NCBI GenBank assembly: GCA_024734555.1
Contig: JANPWX010000031.1
Span: 3,254-67,253 of the forward strand
Source of the DNA: Trochalopteron elliotii
Taxonomy: Eukaryota > Chordata > Aves > Passeriformes > Leiothrichidae
Reading direction: 5' to 3'
DNA length: 64,000 bases
Part shown: in pieces, positions 13,019-26,311 of the stretch
Layout of the letters: each line of letters opens with the position of its first letter
Position numbering within the stretch: position 1 is the first letter of the stretch
Notes under the pieces: model-generated
Seen by the model: the letters and a program-made list of their open reading frames with translations, nothing else
Database searches by the model: none
Told to the model about the DNA's origin: nothing
Made by a program: the position numbers and the translations under genes

Positions 13019-15814
13019 ATGGGCTTTAATATTAATAGTTTGCATTTTTTATGATATTTCTTAAAAAACAGTTTATATATTTGGCAAACAACTGATCAGT
13101 ATATATCTTCAGGTACCCATCTTCTCAGCATCCCAGCAGGGTGGGAACCCAAATTATGGATGCTGGCAGTATTCCCATAGGATAGGAAAGCATTAGTAGT
13201 CATTAACGGATAAGGAAAACTGAAGCCAAGGAAAGCCGAATAATATGATCATGTAAGACATCTGTGGCAGGGCTGAACCCTATCTCTGGTCATCTCAAAT
13301 TCCACTCAGAAGGCTGCCCTTCCCTGAAAGGCATCCTGTCTGCAAGGCTGGACTGTGTTGCAGGTACTGACATTCATCTTCCTCCTCTGGAAGCTTGTCA
13401 CCAGCATTCCTGTCAGAGAGCTGACTACGAGTCAGCACGCTCACATGTGTGTAACCATCGTGGTGTTTGAAGGGGCATCGTGGTGTTTCACGCCAGTTGG
13501 ATGACAAATGGCTGCTAGTTTGTAAAGCTGCATCTGTGTCTGCCTCAGCTCTGGCAGCTGCTGTTGAGGGTGAAGGCTATAGAAGTGTGAGGGTCTTACC
13601 TTTAAGTGCATGTAGCCTGTCTGCTTGCTAAGTCTGATGAAAAAATGTGAAGGGGCAGGATACTGTGCAGTGAATGCTCACATCCTCCTTTGTCTGTTTG
13701 GTTTTTAATGGTATAAATAGATAATGGCATCAGTTGGAAAGCTCAGATGTGAAGTGTGGTAGGAGTAGAGTGAGTTCTCTTTCCTAGATCAGTTTTATGT
13801 GTTAGTGATAGGAAATGTTCCTGTGTGGCATTACTGACAGCCTTGAGTGGCTGGCAAGAGTGTTTTAAATCCAAGACTGAATTCTTGGCTTTCTTCTGAG
13901 TTTCTAGTTGAATATATTTGCATTGGCAAAAAATGTTGGCTGACTTAAAGACATGTTAAGCACAGACTTAAAGTATCTTGAAATAGTAGGGCTTGAATAC
14001 CTTCTTTGCTTTCTCAAGGGCAAATTCTGCCACTGAACATATGTCGTAGATCACATTTTAAAGTGGTTTCTCCCTTGCTCCAATATTGTTGCCCTTTACT
14101 TTGAGCAGCCCGTTTCACCCCACCTCTGAAAAGGTGGTAGGATGTGGTTACTGAAATTATTGAATTCTGTACCTGGAGCGTTCACTGTGCCTCTGTGAAG
14201 CAGGAATATGTTACAAATCAAGGTGATGTGTGACCATGTACAAACAGAGCTGAGATAACGTGCTAGAGATAAGTGATCCTCGGCAAGGCGTGATGTCGGG
14301 GAGTTGTTTGCTGTCTGCCTGGCTTTGTGCTGTCTGCAAAATGGGGATAGCACTTACCCACCTCAGTTTCTTTAGTTTCATAAATGCTGGTAAGTGCTCA
14401 GTTCCCCAAAGTGAGTGTCATCAATAATTCATTATCACTTAATTGCTGGAGCTGATTTCCGATTGATTTGGTAAGTAAGATGCTAGGAAGTGGTAGTTGC
14501 CACTGTCAGTTCCACTTCTCTGCTTTTGCCAGTGTTTTATGAGGTTGTTGTGCACATGCCTTTTCCCTTCTCCTCCATGAATGCTTCACCCTCGGGCCAC
14601 AATAAAATTGGAGTAGCTTACAAAAAGACTGGGGCAAACGGCATCAGATCAGGTGATGGATTTCTTTTTGCATCAGCAAAGCAGGAAGTCCAGGAAGGGC
14701 TGAAACTCAGACAGGCTGAACTTGAAGGACTCTGCATGTGTGACACACTGTCACTGTTTGTCACTTTTACTTCTTTTCCTTGTTTTTTTCCTCTTGCTGG
14801 TGCTCAAAGTGCTTAACAGATTTGCTGCTTTTATCCAGTGCTGTTGTCTCTAAGCTTGTGTGAGAAGGCTGTTTCAGTTGTCCCTTTTATATCCCTACTT
14901 TGAATCACGTTACTTCTGATCGTTTTTCATTATAATGGGAATATGTAGGTTGGGAGTGGATAACAGTTGTATATGTTTTACTTTTTTATGTGAGGAGTCA
15001 TAGGTGAGGATTTGAAATTGTGCAGGTTCTCCTTCCAGTGTTTCCTGATAGCAAGAAGTTAGTGCCTCCAAGTCTCCTAGGGTGGAGTAATGATAGATTT
15101 CTTTTCTGGATGCTAGAGAGGGGAACTTTAAAATAGATGTCCTGGAAAATATGTGGTGCTTATTTTTATTAGCATAGGGTAGTCTCTGTTCTGTGTAAGA
15201 TATGAGCTAAAATACAAATGAGGAAGCAGGGCAGTATCACACTTATATGTAGAAATGAGAGATGGGGAAGGAGTATTCATTTATCTATATAGCTTATCCC
15301 CTAGGACACTGCAAGCATCTTTCATCTACTTCCCTAGATGAAGGTCCAAAGATAAATAGCTACAACTGAACTTTATTCATATGTTTTCTGGTCACTTTCT
15401 TAAAATTTGGGACACTGCCTTACCTTGCAGAATCTGAACTGTTTAACACTTGTGCGGGGATTGACAGTGCCAAATGTTTTCAAACACTGTGCTACACCCT
15501 AAAAACCAGTGTACAGTCTGTTGGAGCATGTCTTTCATCTCAGTCTGGTTTGACAAGGAGGCATTAAAGGGAAATACATAGTTTGTTTTTTTGGGGTGGT
15601 TATTTGGGTTTTTTGTATAAACATACGTAGCTTCCAAATTGATTCAGTTCTATCTTAAACACACATCAAGAATGATTTTGTTACTATTTTTATACATTCT
15701 TGAGAATTTACATCATGATTCTTTAAAAGAGCCTAGAGGGGTTTGTTTCAGTGCACTAACTTTTTGCTTTCAACTGCTGTGGGTATAAAAATGAATTGAC
15801 AACTCAGTTCTCAG
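13019..15814 (+). other. LDLRAD3: Intron 1 segment; nothing recognised
   Basis: Unremarkable AT-leaning intron. The one small structure is a 13-nt direct repeat (catcgtggtgttt) occurring twice around 13458-13490 with a 7-nt spacer. Confidence 0.5.
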
Positions 15815-16005
15815 AGATCACAGAATATCCTTATTTGGAAAAAACCCACAAGGATCATCAAGTCCAAATCTTGGGCCTGCACAGGACGCTCCCAATAATC
15901 ACACCCTATACCTGAGAGTGTTGTTCAAATGCTTCTTGAACTCTGTCAGGCTTGGGACTGTGACCATTTCCCTGGGGAGCCTGTTCCAGTGCCCAAACTG
16001 CCCAA
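15815..16005 (-). mobile_element. CR1 LINE fragment, minus strand
   Basis: A short 3'-end CR1 piece in reverse orientation. It starts with a diverged 'atcacagaatatcc' terminus and continues through 'caaggatcatcaagtccaa', 'ttcttgaactctgtcagg' and 'ccctggggagcctgttccag', which are standard complements of the CR1 3' region. Similar wording recurs at 26316-26500, so the two copies belong to related subfamilies. Confidence 0.88.
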
Positions 16006-19000
16006 AAGTTTGTTGGTTTTGTTTTAATGTGTTCTGATGTCTTTAAACTTCATTAAAGGGACTGGGCAGGAAAGAATATCAATGTCAATCAGCTGCTTTG
16101 TGGGCTCCTTACAGACCTATTGCATTCTTGCTTCAGTTTCTATTTACCAAGCTTTCTTTAAAAAGTGTTGGTTTCAAAATGAAATTTAAAATGATGATAT
16201 TTCATTAAAACTAAAAAGTTAATCTTTTCAGCCTGCTGCACTTTGTTCTGTCTGTAGTTGCTCTTGCCTCTCTTTAGGGAAAAAGGAGGGCACAAAAGAT
16301 GCTGCTACTTCGAGTAAATAGTTTTCCATGGAGAAGTTGTCAAACTGAGAATTTTGACTTGAATGTGTTGCAGCTAGCATGTTCTGCACAGCAATGTACC
16401 TGCATTTTGCAGAGCAATGTACCTGCCTTATGTTCCTAAATCTGTTCTTCCATGTATTAAAAGGAATATTTATTGTTGACCTTTCTAGGCAACAAATTGA
16501 GAAAGAGAAAAGTGTATTTTTTAAGTCTGAGTACAACAGCTTAAAGCTTTACTTTCCACAAACAAAAGTAATCCTTGAATCTGTGCTTTTCTCAGGTAAG
16601 ATTTTAACAGCTTCAGTGATTCAAAGGTGCAGCAGGAGGAAGAATTAAAGACTTGGGGAAGGAGTAATTTCCGGTTTCCAGGTAAAACCGGTTTCCAGTG
16701 GTACAGTGAATTTTGTGCTTTTGGTTTGGGAATACCTTGGGGAAGGAAAACTTTTTCTGTTTTACATTGAACGTTCTGCTGTGATTTTGATCTTGCCATA
16801 CAAATTTTTTCCGTGCTAAGTGTTTGGTCACAAAGCATCTTTGTCAGCGTGTGCTTCTTGTTGCCAAGATGCTTCTGGAGCACAGAAGGTATGTGGACAT
16901 ACTGGAAAAGTTGTGTCACCACCCTTCTCTGGCAGTCACTGTGATTGATGGTCTGTTGTGTCTGAGTGTGATGAAGAATGTCAACCAGGTACAGGGTTAT
17001 CTGCAATACACTGAAAAATTCATAATGGCCACTCAGATGATGACAGTGATGGAGCTGCAAACTTACCTTGTGGTAGCAGTCTCTGTGAGAACATCTTCCT
17101 GCTTTTTGGATGGAGCTTCCAGGCTGCTGAATGCTCATTTCTGATCATATGAATGAACTTGGTGATCAGATAAGGCAAAAGGAAGCAAGAACTTTTATCC
17201 TCAGCTTAAGGATGTCAGTGTTTGGGATCTCGTATCATAGACATTTTCACATGACCCTCTTTTGAGTTAATCCATGGAATGAATGGATGTTGTTTCGTAA
17301 CAACACTTCAATTAAGTTTGTGCAGTCATCAGCTGTAATGCAGTCAATACTTAGCGTATTACTTTTAAGTTTATTTCATGGAAAATCTGGAGAAAACACA
17401 GCCGTAGTTCAAAGAGCTAATAGATAATATTAAATGCTTCTGGTTGAGCCATATCTGCTTTGTGTATGAAACACAACAATATGATCTAGGGCACTTAAAG
17501 CTTGAACAAAGTTTCTTGGTCCTGGGTGAATTTTAGCACTCCATTGTATTTTCTGTGTTAGTTTTCCCTTTATACTTTCAGATTGTTCACGGAATATGGG
17601 GTCAATGTACATGGTCAAAAGTAATGCTGTTTTTGGGTTAATCCCCAAATCAGAAATATCCATACACAAAACTTGTAGCGAAGCAACAAGTGCATAAATA
17701 TTTCCTATGTTGTAGACTCTATTGTTATTGAATATGTGGAAATTAATTGCATAGGAGATGAGGAAAATGGGAAAGACTATAGTAATCACATTCAGCCTTT
17801 CTTGAGTGATAAAATAAAGTTAAATTAATTGTATTTATTATGAAGTTGAACTTCATCTCTTTTTTTTTCCAAAGGGACCAACCCTTGAAATAAAGAGAAG
17901 CTCTATTGCTTACGTAGAAAGCAAACACAATTGAAGTGCTTTCAATGTAACAGACAACTGTACAGTTAATTTTTCCTGCAGCCACTCCAGTTACGTGGCT
18001 GTTAACAGTTACATTATGAATGAGGTATTCTGAAGGAAGCCTCTCCTGACTTTCAGCTATCCTCTTTTGTTTGGGCTGGTCACCAGGGTCACTGGAGTCT
18101 CATTCCACACGAAGCAGTGTGAGGTGCAGACAGGCTTTCTTCCAGACTTGAAGAGAATGCAAGTGAGCTGTCAGTGTCATTCACAAAACCCAGTTCTTCT
18201 ACACCTTGAATGCAAGGAGTTTATGTTCTGTTGCAGTGAACGATGAGCATCCTCTACATACTGATGAACAAAGGTGCATCTGGAATGATTTGGGCTTCCT
18301 TGGGGGTCTCTGAAAACAGAACAGCCTGATGTCTTGTATAATATATGAGGTCACAGGTTAGCCAGTGACATCACCATTCTCATCATGTTGCTTATCCTGT
18401 GTCCTAGACAGTATGGCTTATTGTCTTTTTGTGTTGTGTAATGTCTCCTGCTAACAGGATGGCACAGCTGTCCTGTTAAATTGAATGTTAGTGATAATAA
18501 CAATGAAAGTGTCCTTTTTTTGGAAGCATATTGAAGGATAGTGACTTTTTTGTGTGTGTGTAGTAAAAAGAATATTAAAAGTGGTCTTAAGTTCATGGTC
18601 TTTATGATATAAGCACAGGATTTGTCTTCTTGGCCAAATATTTTTTGCTTTTGTGAGAGGGATTTTTTTTGCTAAAGTGATGATTTCCACATACTTCAGT
18701 AACTTGCCAGTATTGGGAAATAAGACTGAAGGGAAAATTTAGGAAAGATAATTGTGTTAAATGAAAGCCTCCTCCTACTTGTCTTGTAGGAGGAAAGTCT
18801 TCTCTCTCTTTAATGTTTGTTTTTTTTCCCATTTGCTTTGCATCTTGTCTGATGCAAGGTATGTGAAACCTTTCTGAAGGGTTTAACCAGTTTTCCAAAG
18901 TTATAGCAGGGTCTCTTACCTCAGAACTTTGTATCTCACCTAAGGCCTGTTTTTCTGATGCTAATGGTGTAGCTTCAGAGAATAGGCAAAGCCTCAGTGT

Positions 19001-21264
19001 GTGGATGGTTGGAGTTTACTGGAATGAAGGTGGGAGTTGTGACTGCAACTCTTCCACAGAAGATGTGAGCAAAATGTTTCATTTTGACTATTAAGAAAAT
19101 TACTGCAGTAACTGGGACTCAAAATTAGAGAAATGAGTCTAGGAAGAATCTCAGGTGCCTTTTTAAGAACTTTATTGCTCCCAAGTGTCTTTAATTCACT
19201 TTTCCCTAGGAGAAAAGTGACTTTTGAGTGTTAGGCAAGATTTCTGTTCTTTTAAATACTGGCCTGTGTTTTTAAAGAGAGGGTATGTGTGACAGAGGCT
19301 CTGGTACTGAAAGACTGAAAATCTCAGTAAGTCTGGAGTAAATATGCCTAGGTATTTAGTTAGAAAATCCAACCCCAAAAGAGCAGAAGCGAGTAAAGAC
19401 TGCGAGTGGGTTGAGACATTGTTCTGCCAAGGAAGAATCAGAGTTGTCATAACAGCAGTGATGCACTGCCACGCTGACTCGTGGAAACGCAAAGGCTGGA
19501 GGCTGCTTTGCTTTTGTTGCTTCCATTGCACCCTTCTGTTAAGTAGGAGAAACCTTGGCTAGTGTCTGCATGCCTTACACTGGTGGTCTCTTTTGATGGC
19601 AGTGGCTGTCAGTCTGGCACTGTGTGTTACTTAGCAAAGTGTCCTTTAAAAAAACCTATTATGTACAGTTTTCATTGTCTCTTGACCTTCTTGTAGTGTG
19701 TGAGAAGGACGGGAAGACGCAAATGTGTATGTGAGTAGTAACGGGAGAGCCACAATTAGAGCTAGTCAGTCGCTGATTTCTTGGGGCTGTGAAAGAAAAT
19801 TGAGCATTATTGTTACAGAGAAAATATGTTCAGGTTGTCCTTTATTCCAAAGATGTCTCCTGCTGCTTGTTTTGCATTACCAAGATTTGATAGCTGCTTG
19901 GCAGAAGTCTTGGCATTGCTTGGCACTAGCAATTCTCTGCTCATCAACTTGAAAAAAATGACTGCTGAAACTCAGAAATGCACAGTTTTGAGTTGCACTG
20001 TTTTTGTCATTACCAAGTCAATACAGTTTGATTTTTCTTACTTCTTTCTTTCCAGAGATTTGGAGAAAAAACCAGAAAAGCTTTCATAAAGTGTGGTATC
20101 TCTCTTTTAATTCTCATTAAATCAAATACAGTCTCCAGCAGTAAAAACATGACGTGAGATCCACTATGCTAAATTTACACCCTGCAATTTTCAAACATTA
20201 GTTGCCACTAAATTGGCAGAATGACTGGAACCAAATATACCTGCTTTGCAATTATATCTGCTGGGTTGGTATTTATGGGAATAGCCAACCAGGCCACCAA
20301 GAGTCAAAATTAAAATTAACCCTTAATGGCAGCATGCTGAAACTGCTCTTCATTACTATCTTGAGCAGGGTGCTGAAGAACCTCTCTTCTGGCCAATCTG
20401 AGGTGCCACTACACCAATAATGCTTACTTACCAAGAAGCTTGAAGAAAAGATTGGCAATTTTATGAGCTTAGTGCGCCCTAAATTCCAGTTTGGATTTTG
20501 TGTGCAAACAAATGTATCCTGCCTTGGAACCAAGCAGTATGCACTTTGAGAATGAAAAATTTATTACTGAGTATGTAGAATCCATGTATTTTGTCGGTGC
20601 ATTTTGAGTTCTCTGGCTTACTGGGATATTAAGATTTTTATTTTGTTGAAAATTTTTGTGAGGTTCCTGAGATCTTGTGTGTTTCTTCTGATCCCAGTCT
20701 GTGCAGCTCTGTTGGTGATTCCCCAGGTCCTGGGTTTGCAGTTGTCAGCGTTTGCCAGTTTGGTGTGCTCTGTCTGGACATGTCTTCACTTCAGCTTCTA
20801 CAGAATGTACACTTTGTAGCATACATAAATATGATGGATGCCAGAAGGAATGTGGACCTTTCAGTTTGTTTAGCCAGGAAAATGATGTGTGGGTTTATAC
20901 AGATCTCCTAAATTTTGATTTGGCTCAGTGGAGAATACCTGATGCAAAAAGTATTGAATGAAGCCTTAAAAGGCAAGGATGGTTTTGTAGTTAACCGGAA
21001 ATACATTCATTTTTGTTAGCTGAGTTTGTCCCTGGGATTGACTTATCTGAATGAAACACATCCAGGTTTGGAAGCTGCAAAAGGGCTCAAGTGAGACGCC
21101 TGAAATATTTGGATTAGGGGCTGAAATATGTAATCTCTCTTAACTAGAGCATACTGGGAAGCTTTTTTCTGAGACTTTTTGTCTCATGGGCACTTTGAGT
21201 AGGGTGGATAGGATATTTTTTTCTTTTGAGACCAGGATAGGTAAATAAAAAACAGGTGCCTTCT

Positions 21265-21266
<2 letters not shown>
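16006..21266 (+). other. LDLRAD3: Intron 1 segment with weak exon-like open frames
   Basis: AT-leaning intron. It contains the longest open frame of the window (205 codons, minus strand, 16521-17138) and a splice-bounded open segment at 16489-16595 on plus, both described as findings. It also has an 11-nt direct repeat (ccggtttccag) at 16671-16681 and 16688-16698, and a 14-nt repeat (agcaatgtacctgc) around 16390-16426. None of this resembles a protein family I know. Confidence 0.5.

Positions 21267-21311
<45 letters not shown>
21267..21311. repeat. 45-nt poly-T homopolymer
   Basis: Forty-five consecutive T residues. Such a run can be the reverse complement of a retrocopy poly(A) tail, but no polyadenylation signal in the proper place, no target-site duplication and no gene-like body is visible beside it. 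A simple homopolymer, possibly of uncertain assembled length, is the safer reading. Confidence 0.9.
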
Positions 21312-21312
<1 letters not shown>

Positions 21313-23597
21313 AGAAACTGTACAGGGGATTTTAGGAAATAAAGGAAACAGAACTGTCAGGAAGCTGAAAGTGGGAAAAGGAAGAAAGTTAGCACACCAC
21401 ACAGACTGAGTCTTGGTCTTTTTGTTTTGTGGCCCTTTCCGGAGTCACTTGTCTACAGTTGCAGCCACTGCTCCCAGGGAAAGTTCGTTTTTCTCACACT
21501 CTTGTGAAAAGCTTTTCTGCTTTTTGCTAAATCTTCCTCTGTCTACCTTCATTCCAGTATTCTTCACTCCGTGCTGTGCTGTTAAATACAGCAACTGATG
21601 AAAAAGCCAAACTCCAAGATCACCTATGTTGCAGTCAACCCGCTGATTTTACTGCTAGCTCAAAAGCAGTTTGGGGTGCGTGGTGGGTGGAGTGGTATCT
21701 TGCTGTGACAGTATTTGCTGGAAAGGATCAGTCACCAGTGCCTTGCCAGGAAGATTGCACAGCCCCACTGTGCTCCCCATGTTAATGTCCTGTTATGTGG
21801 AGGCACTGTACATTCCTCTACAGGAAAACAACATCATTGCTCTTGGCTATGGCTTCTGGTATAATAAATGAAAGATACAAGGTGAAACTAAACTCCAGTG
21901 AAAAGAGTGAGACCCTCACTTCAATATAATCCCTGCCATGTATCTGCCTAACAGCATGTTTCCTATTGACAAAATGCAAGTGACATTTATTTTTCTGGTT
22001 TCGGTTTGCTTACCGAAAGCAGCAGCAGTCTAATCCATGCAGCAAACACTGAGTAACTTTATCTTCTGGATAAATTTTTATTATTGCTGTATAAAGCACA
22101 TCAAAGAGCTCAGTTTGAATGGGAGAAAATCATACTTTAGGTAAGTGGTTGTAAAATCTGTTGTTTTTCACTTGAAATGGTTATTTTCTGGGTCTCTGGT
22201 AGTATGACGGGAAATTTCCAACTTCAAATAAATAACCATTACTTGTGTACATGTGTCATTCCTGAGCCTCATCTTCTGCCCCCACTTAACTCTCTTTGAG
22301 GCTTACCTAGTGGAGGACATGTGACCAGAGGTAAAGGAAAAGGGCAGATACACAGTCTTCTATAAAAAGAAACCTCTCAACTCTAAAGTAATGGCAAAAT
22401 CTCTTCAAGTAGACCTGGGGCATGACATTTGAAGAGGCTTGTGTCCTGTGGTTAAATTAGACCAGTGTATGTTAGCAGGGCTCTCCAAAATACTGTGAGA
22501 GTGGTGAGAGCTCCTTGACAGTCTGAAGAGTGTTGCTGTGGCTGCCCCATGGCTTGTCATGGTTTCATATGTATAGGGTAGATGAAAATCAGCTGATTAT
22601 AACCCAGCCTGGTGATGCTCTGAAATCAAGGCTGTGTTTTGGCTTGTTTTTTCTAACAGGGTCCAGTTCTGCATTCTGCAGCTGGTGAGCAATGAGTTGC
22701 CTTTCTCCTTAATGATTCAGATATGTTCTAAGTTTACTTTGCATCATGTTTTGTCACCCAGTACACATGGTCTTAATGTATGCCCTCTTTTTGGTCTACT
22801 CTTAGCTCTTTGTTGGATTTGCATGTGTTTGAAGAGGTTATCATCTATTTCCAGGTGATGCTTTTGTTTAGGAATACTATTCCATCTTCATTGTCTCTAC
22901 CACCTAGTGTAGTCTTTCTGTTTTCTTAAACTATTGCCTTTCCTTGGCTCTGATTGTCTTCTGGTAATTCTAATTTTGACTGTTGATTCAATGTATTTAG
23001 AAAAATATTCTTGTTCCTCTTCCAGATTTTTTAGGAGCCTCAGGAGAGAGGTTTCTAGTCTCCTTGTTTTCTTTTCTTAGGACAAGACTTCAAAGCAGGA
23101 GCTAAGTTGCCTTCCTAGGGTAGGGAAGTCTGCAGATCTGTCTCTTGTCTAGATGAAAATCATGGTTTTCTGTCATCAATCTCCTCACACTTGGAAATTA
23201 GCTCAGTGTTGTTGAGTGAAGGGTTATGAGTTTTTTCTTTATTGTTAAGGACAATTAAAAGTGTTGATGTTTTGTTTTGTTACTCTGTCCTGAATCCTGG
23301 CCTTCCTTGGGCTTGATTTCTCTGTGGAGCCTCACATATCTGTCTCTTCCAGGCTCTTCTTGAGGTGTGACATTTTCATGTAGTGTCAGAGCCCAAGATC
23401 TCCCCTAATTACCAGTACCACAGCTTATCTTCCCCTCCTGATGTGCTATCACATCCTAAATGCAAACTCTCCAGATGGGAAGGTTCCTCTGCCATCTCTA
23501 TAATCAGGGAGATAATCATTACCACAACTTCATCTTGGTTTGCTTTCTCCACCATTTATAACAGAATTGTGGTGGCCAGTGGTCTGTGACAGAGTGA
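21312..23597 (+). other. LDLRAD3: Intron 1 segment; nothing recognised
   Basis: AT-leaning intron without recognisable genes, repeats or motifs. Confidence 0.5.
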
Positions 23598-23995
23598 AGT
23601 TGCCTTCAGAGCCCTGCACGTTTTGTCTCTAGCACACCTTTGAAATTGTCAGTGGCCGGTGCTGAGGGATACAGGGAGCAGGTACTGGGTGTGCAGCTGC
23701 AGTGAGAGCTGCAGGTTGTGCCCTGTGTGGGAGAAATGTTGAGAGCCCCAGACAAGGAAGGGGCTGTGACCTGGTGCTGACCCTTTGCACAGCACAGGGC
23801 ACAGGGACCTGTGGCACTGTCCAGGTGACCGGACACTGGGACACAGCAGGAGCCAAGGGCTCAGCAGAAAGACCCCAGGCTGTTGGCAGACTGAGGGTAT
23901 AAAAGCACAGGGATTCCTTTGTTCAGGCTTCCTCTCCAGAGACGCCAGCTCAAGCTGGTTTTGTGTTACACATCATGATTAAATTACTTAAAGGA
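23598..23995 (+). mobile_element. Candidate solo LTR or LTR-like promoter segment, plus strand
   Basis: This block is more G+C rich than the intron around it and has the layout of a long terminal repeat. A U3-like stretch leads to a clear TATA box (TATAAAA at 23898-23904), then a short pyrimidine-rich leader, then an AT-rich part with a GATTAAA at about 23976 that could serve as a polyadenylation signal. No coding remnants of a retrovirus are recognised on either side. Neither the TG...CA termini nor a target-site duplication could be fixed, so both ends are estimates. An unrelated TATA-driven promoter is possible. Confidence 0.35.
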
Positions 23996-26311
23996 ACTGG
24001 ACATTTGGGACTGTACTATGGGAAACCAGGGTTAGTGTGGTAAGGAAACCTTGACAGTGTGGGTGTAGGGTGTGCAGAGTCAAGTGCACCCTTTGGGTCA
24101 CTGGAGCCACCCAGTGTGTAAGGGTTTCAGTCCCAGCAGTGAAAGTGTCTGGTCCTAGGAGTGTGACTGCCCGACTGAGTCCTGGGTAGTTGAGCACTGG
24201 TGTCTCCTGTGACACCAGTAAGATGTCAGTGTGAGAAACCAGCCTTCACCATTTACATGCTTACTGGGACACAGAGTGGCATGTTTGATTCTGACAGGAG
24301 CTTTCCTTACTGGAGAAGACTGATCTACAGCTACCAAGAAGAAATTAGTGCTCTTCAAAACTTTGCTGCTTAAAGAAGCAATTGTGGCATAGTTGTTAAA
24401 GACCAGCAACTTTGTGAGACTAAGTGGTGTCTATTGCAGTTGAAAATGGCAGAAGTATTTGCTTTAGGTTACCTGACTTAGCCTGAGAAAAGGCTACAGT
24501 CCTTGTTGTGTTCTTAATCTGGAGGGGGCATATATGTTCCTTTCTCTCTTCTGTGATGGCATAAGCTCTTAAAACTTTGTGTTGGAGAACTACAGGCTCT
24601 AGGTTAACTTTTTTTAAAGCTTGCTGCTCACCTGTGGTGTAGTCTATGCCACTGGAGAGCAAGAGGAAGACAGGAATTTATGGCCAGGGTTAAAGAAGGA
24701 TGGGGCTATTTGCTGTGATTTAAGTCAGCTTGAACTGTTGAGGATATGCAGCTGCAGCTAATCACAGCTATGTACAGAAAGCAGCATAGACAAGTTGGTT
24801 ATGGTGTTTCTGCTCCAGATCAGCAATACCATTCCATACTGTCATCATTGCATGGACTTGGACTCTATGGTCTTTGTAGTTGCAGAAGTTGTCATTTTGT
24901 ATGGTTGGGGTTTTTTTCCCTTGCTGGCTAAAACATTATTTTGCCTGCCATTTAATGTTATCTGTTTATAGTTTGTTTGTTTCTTTTTCCTGTAACACAT
25001 AGCTCTTGCTTAAACTGCATTCACTTGCAAAGGTTGATTCAATGTCTGATCTGTGTGGTGAGACATAAAACTACAGAAATATTAAATATTGTTAAAAGTG
25101 CTGAGTGACTAGTCATTGACGAAGAGGCAAGATGACACTTCGTTAGCATCCTACTGCAGCATACTTTCTCCCCTTCTGTGTTTTTGTACTGATTTTGTAC
25201 TGATGCATGTTTGGGCATTGCTTTTGTGTGCTAGGATGTAAAAGAGTGGGGAGTGTGTCCAGTGTCAGCTACCAACTCCAAAGGACTTCAGTGGTTTTTA
25301 TGGCTGTGAGTTTTTATGCCTGTAAGTTGGTTAATACTTTACCCACTGCCATAGCAAAATGCTCCTAGAGCAACTGACACTATGGAGTTATTTTTTTCAG
25401 AGAATTAACACTTTTACAGCCTCACAGTTAACTTCTGTCAATCCTTGTGATTACTTCTCATTGGAGCAGCACTTTAAGTGATTGTCATGTGGCACAACAG
25501 AACAGCTTGAAGTACCACTTGCCTGTGGGTAAATAACCTAATAGTGAATTCAGTTTTCTCCAGACAGAACAACTGTGAGATTTTTCTTAGAATTTGCACA
25601 GCTAACCAACTTATCTGAAGGCCCCAAAATGCAGGTAATTCAGTAGATGTTTTCTAGTAAGAAAATGTGGTTAACAGCAGCTTTTATGATCTCTTGCATA
25701 TGCACACTGCAAAAAAAGTCCTTGCAGAAACAAGTCTCAAAGGGCCATTAAAAGCTTTTTGATCTTTGATTCTGACTGGGAAACTTAAACTTAATTGTGG
25801 AAGGTAGGTTTTTTATTGGCATAGAATATCATGCAAGGAAACCTAGCCCTTCCCAATTGTTGGAAGAACAATAAAATAGCCATAGTGCTTCTTGTTAAAT
25901 GGAAGGGGTTTTTTAATCACTTCTGTTACTCCTTTAAATTTGATGCTGAATGAATCAGACTCAGTTTTGCTGCTGTCACATTTCAGGCATGATTTCACTA
26001 TTTTCTGGGCAGAATGTCAGCTTAACCTGTTTTTTGGGAAATTGGAGTAGTGTGATGGATCACATGAGCTGATTATCTCCTTGTTTACCCCTACTCCCCA
26101 TTTAATTTCTCATAGGTACATCTGTTTGATACAAAAACTGATGCCAAGTAATTACAAGTGTATTGTTAAATGAAAGACAGGAATAATGAAATTTAAATTC
26201 TGTCCAAAGATCTGTTGTAGGTTTTCTGCATTATTGTCCATAAATGCTTTAGTCTTTTGTTTTTGTGAAGACAAAAATAATGTTTTCCTCAGGGTGATGT
26301 TATAGTAGCAT
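23996..26311 (+). other. LDLRAD3: Intron 1 segment; nothing recognised
   Basis: No feature that I can support. The first 250 bases stay somewhat G+C rich and could belong to the same insertion as the LTR-like block to the left. Confidence 0.45.

Noticed and set aside
21184..21402. Minus-strand ORF with a poly-lysine tract
   Set aside because: The lysines are the translation of the T45 homopolymer; there is no other coding evidence.
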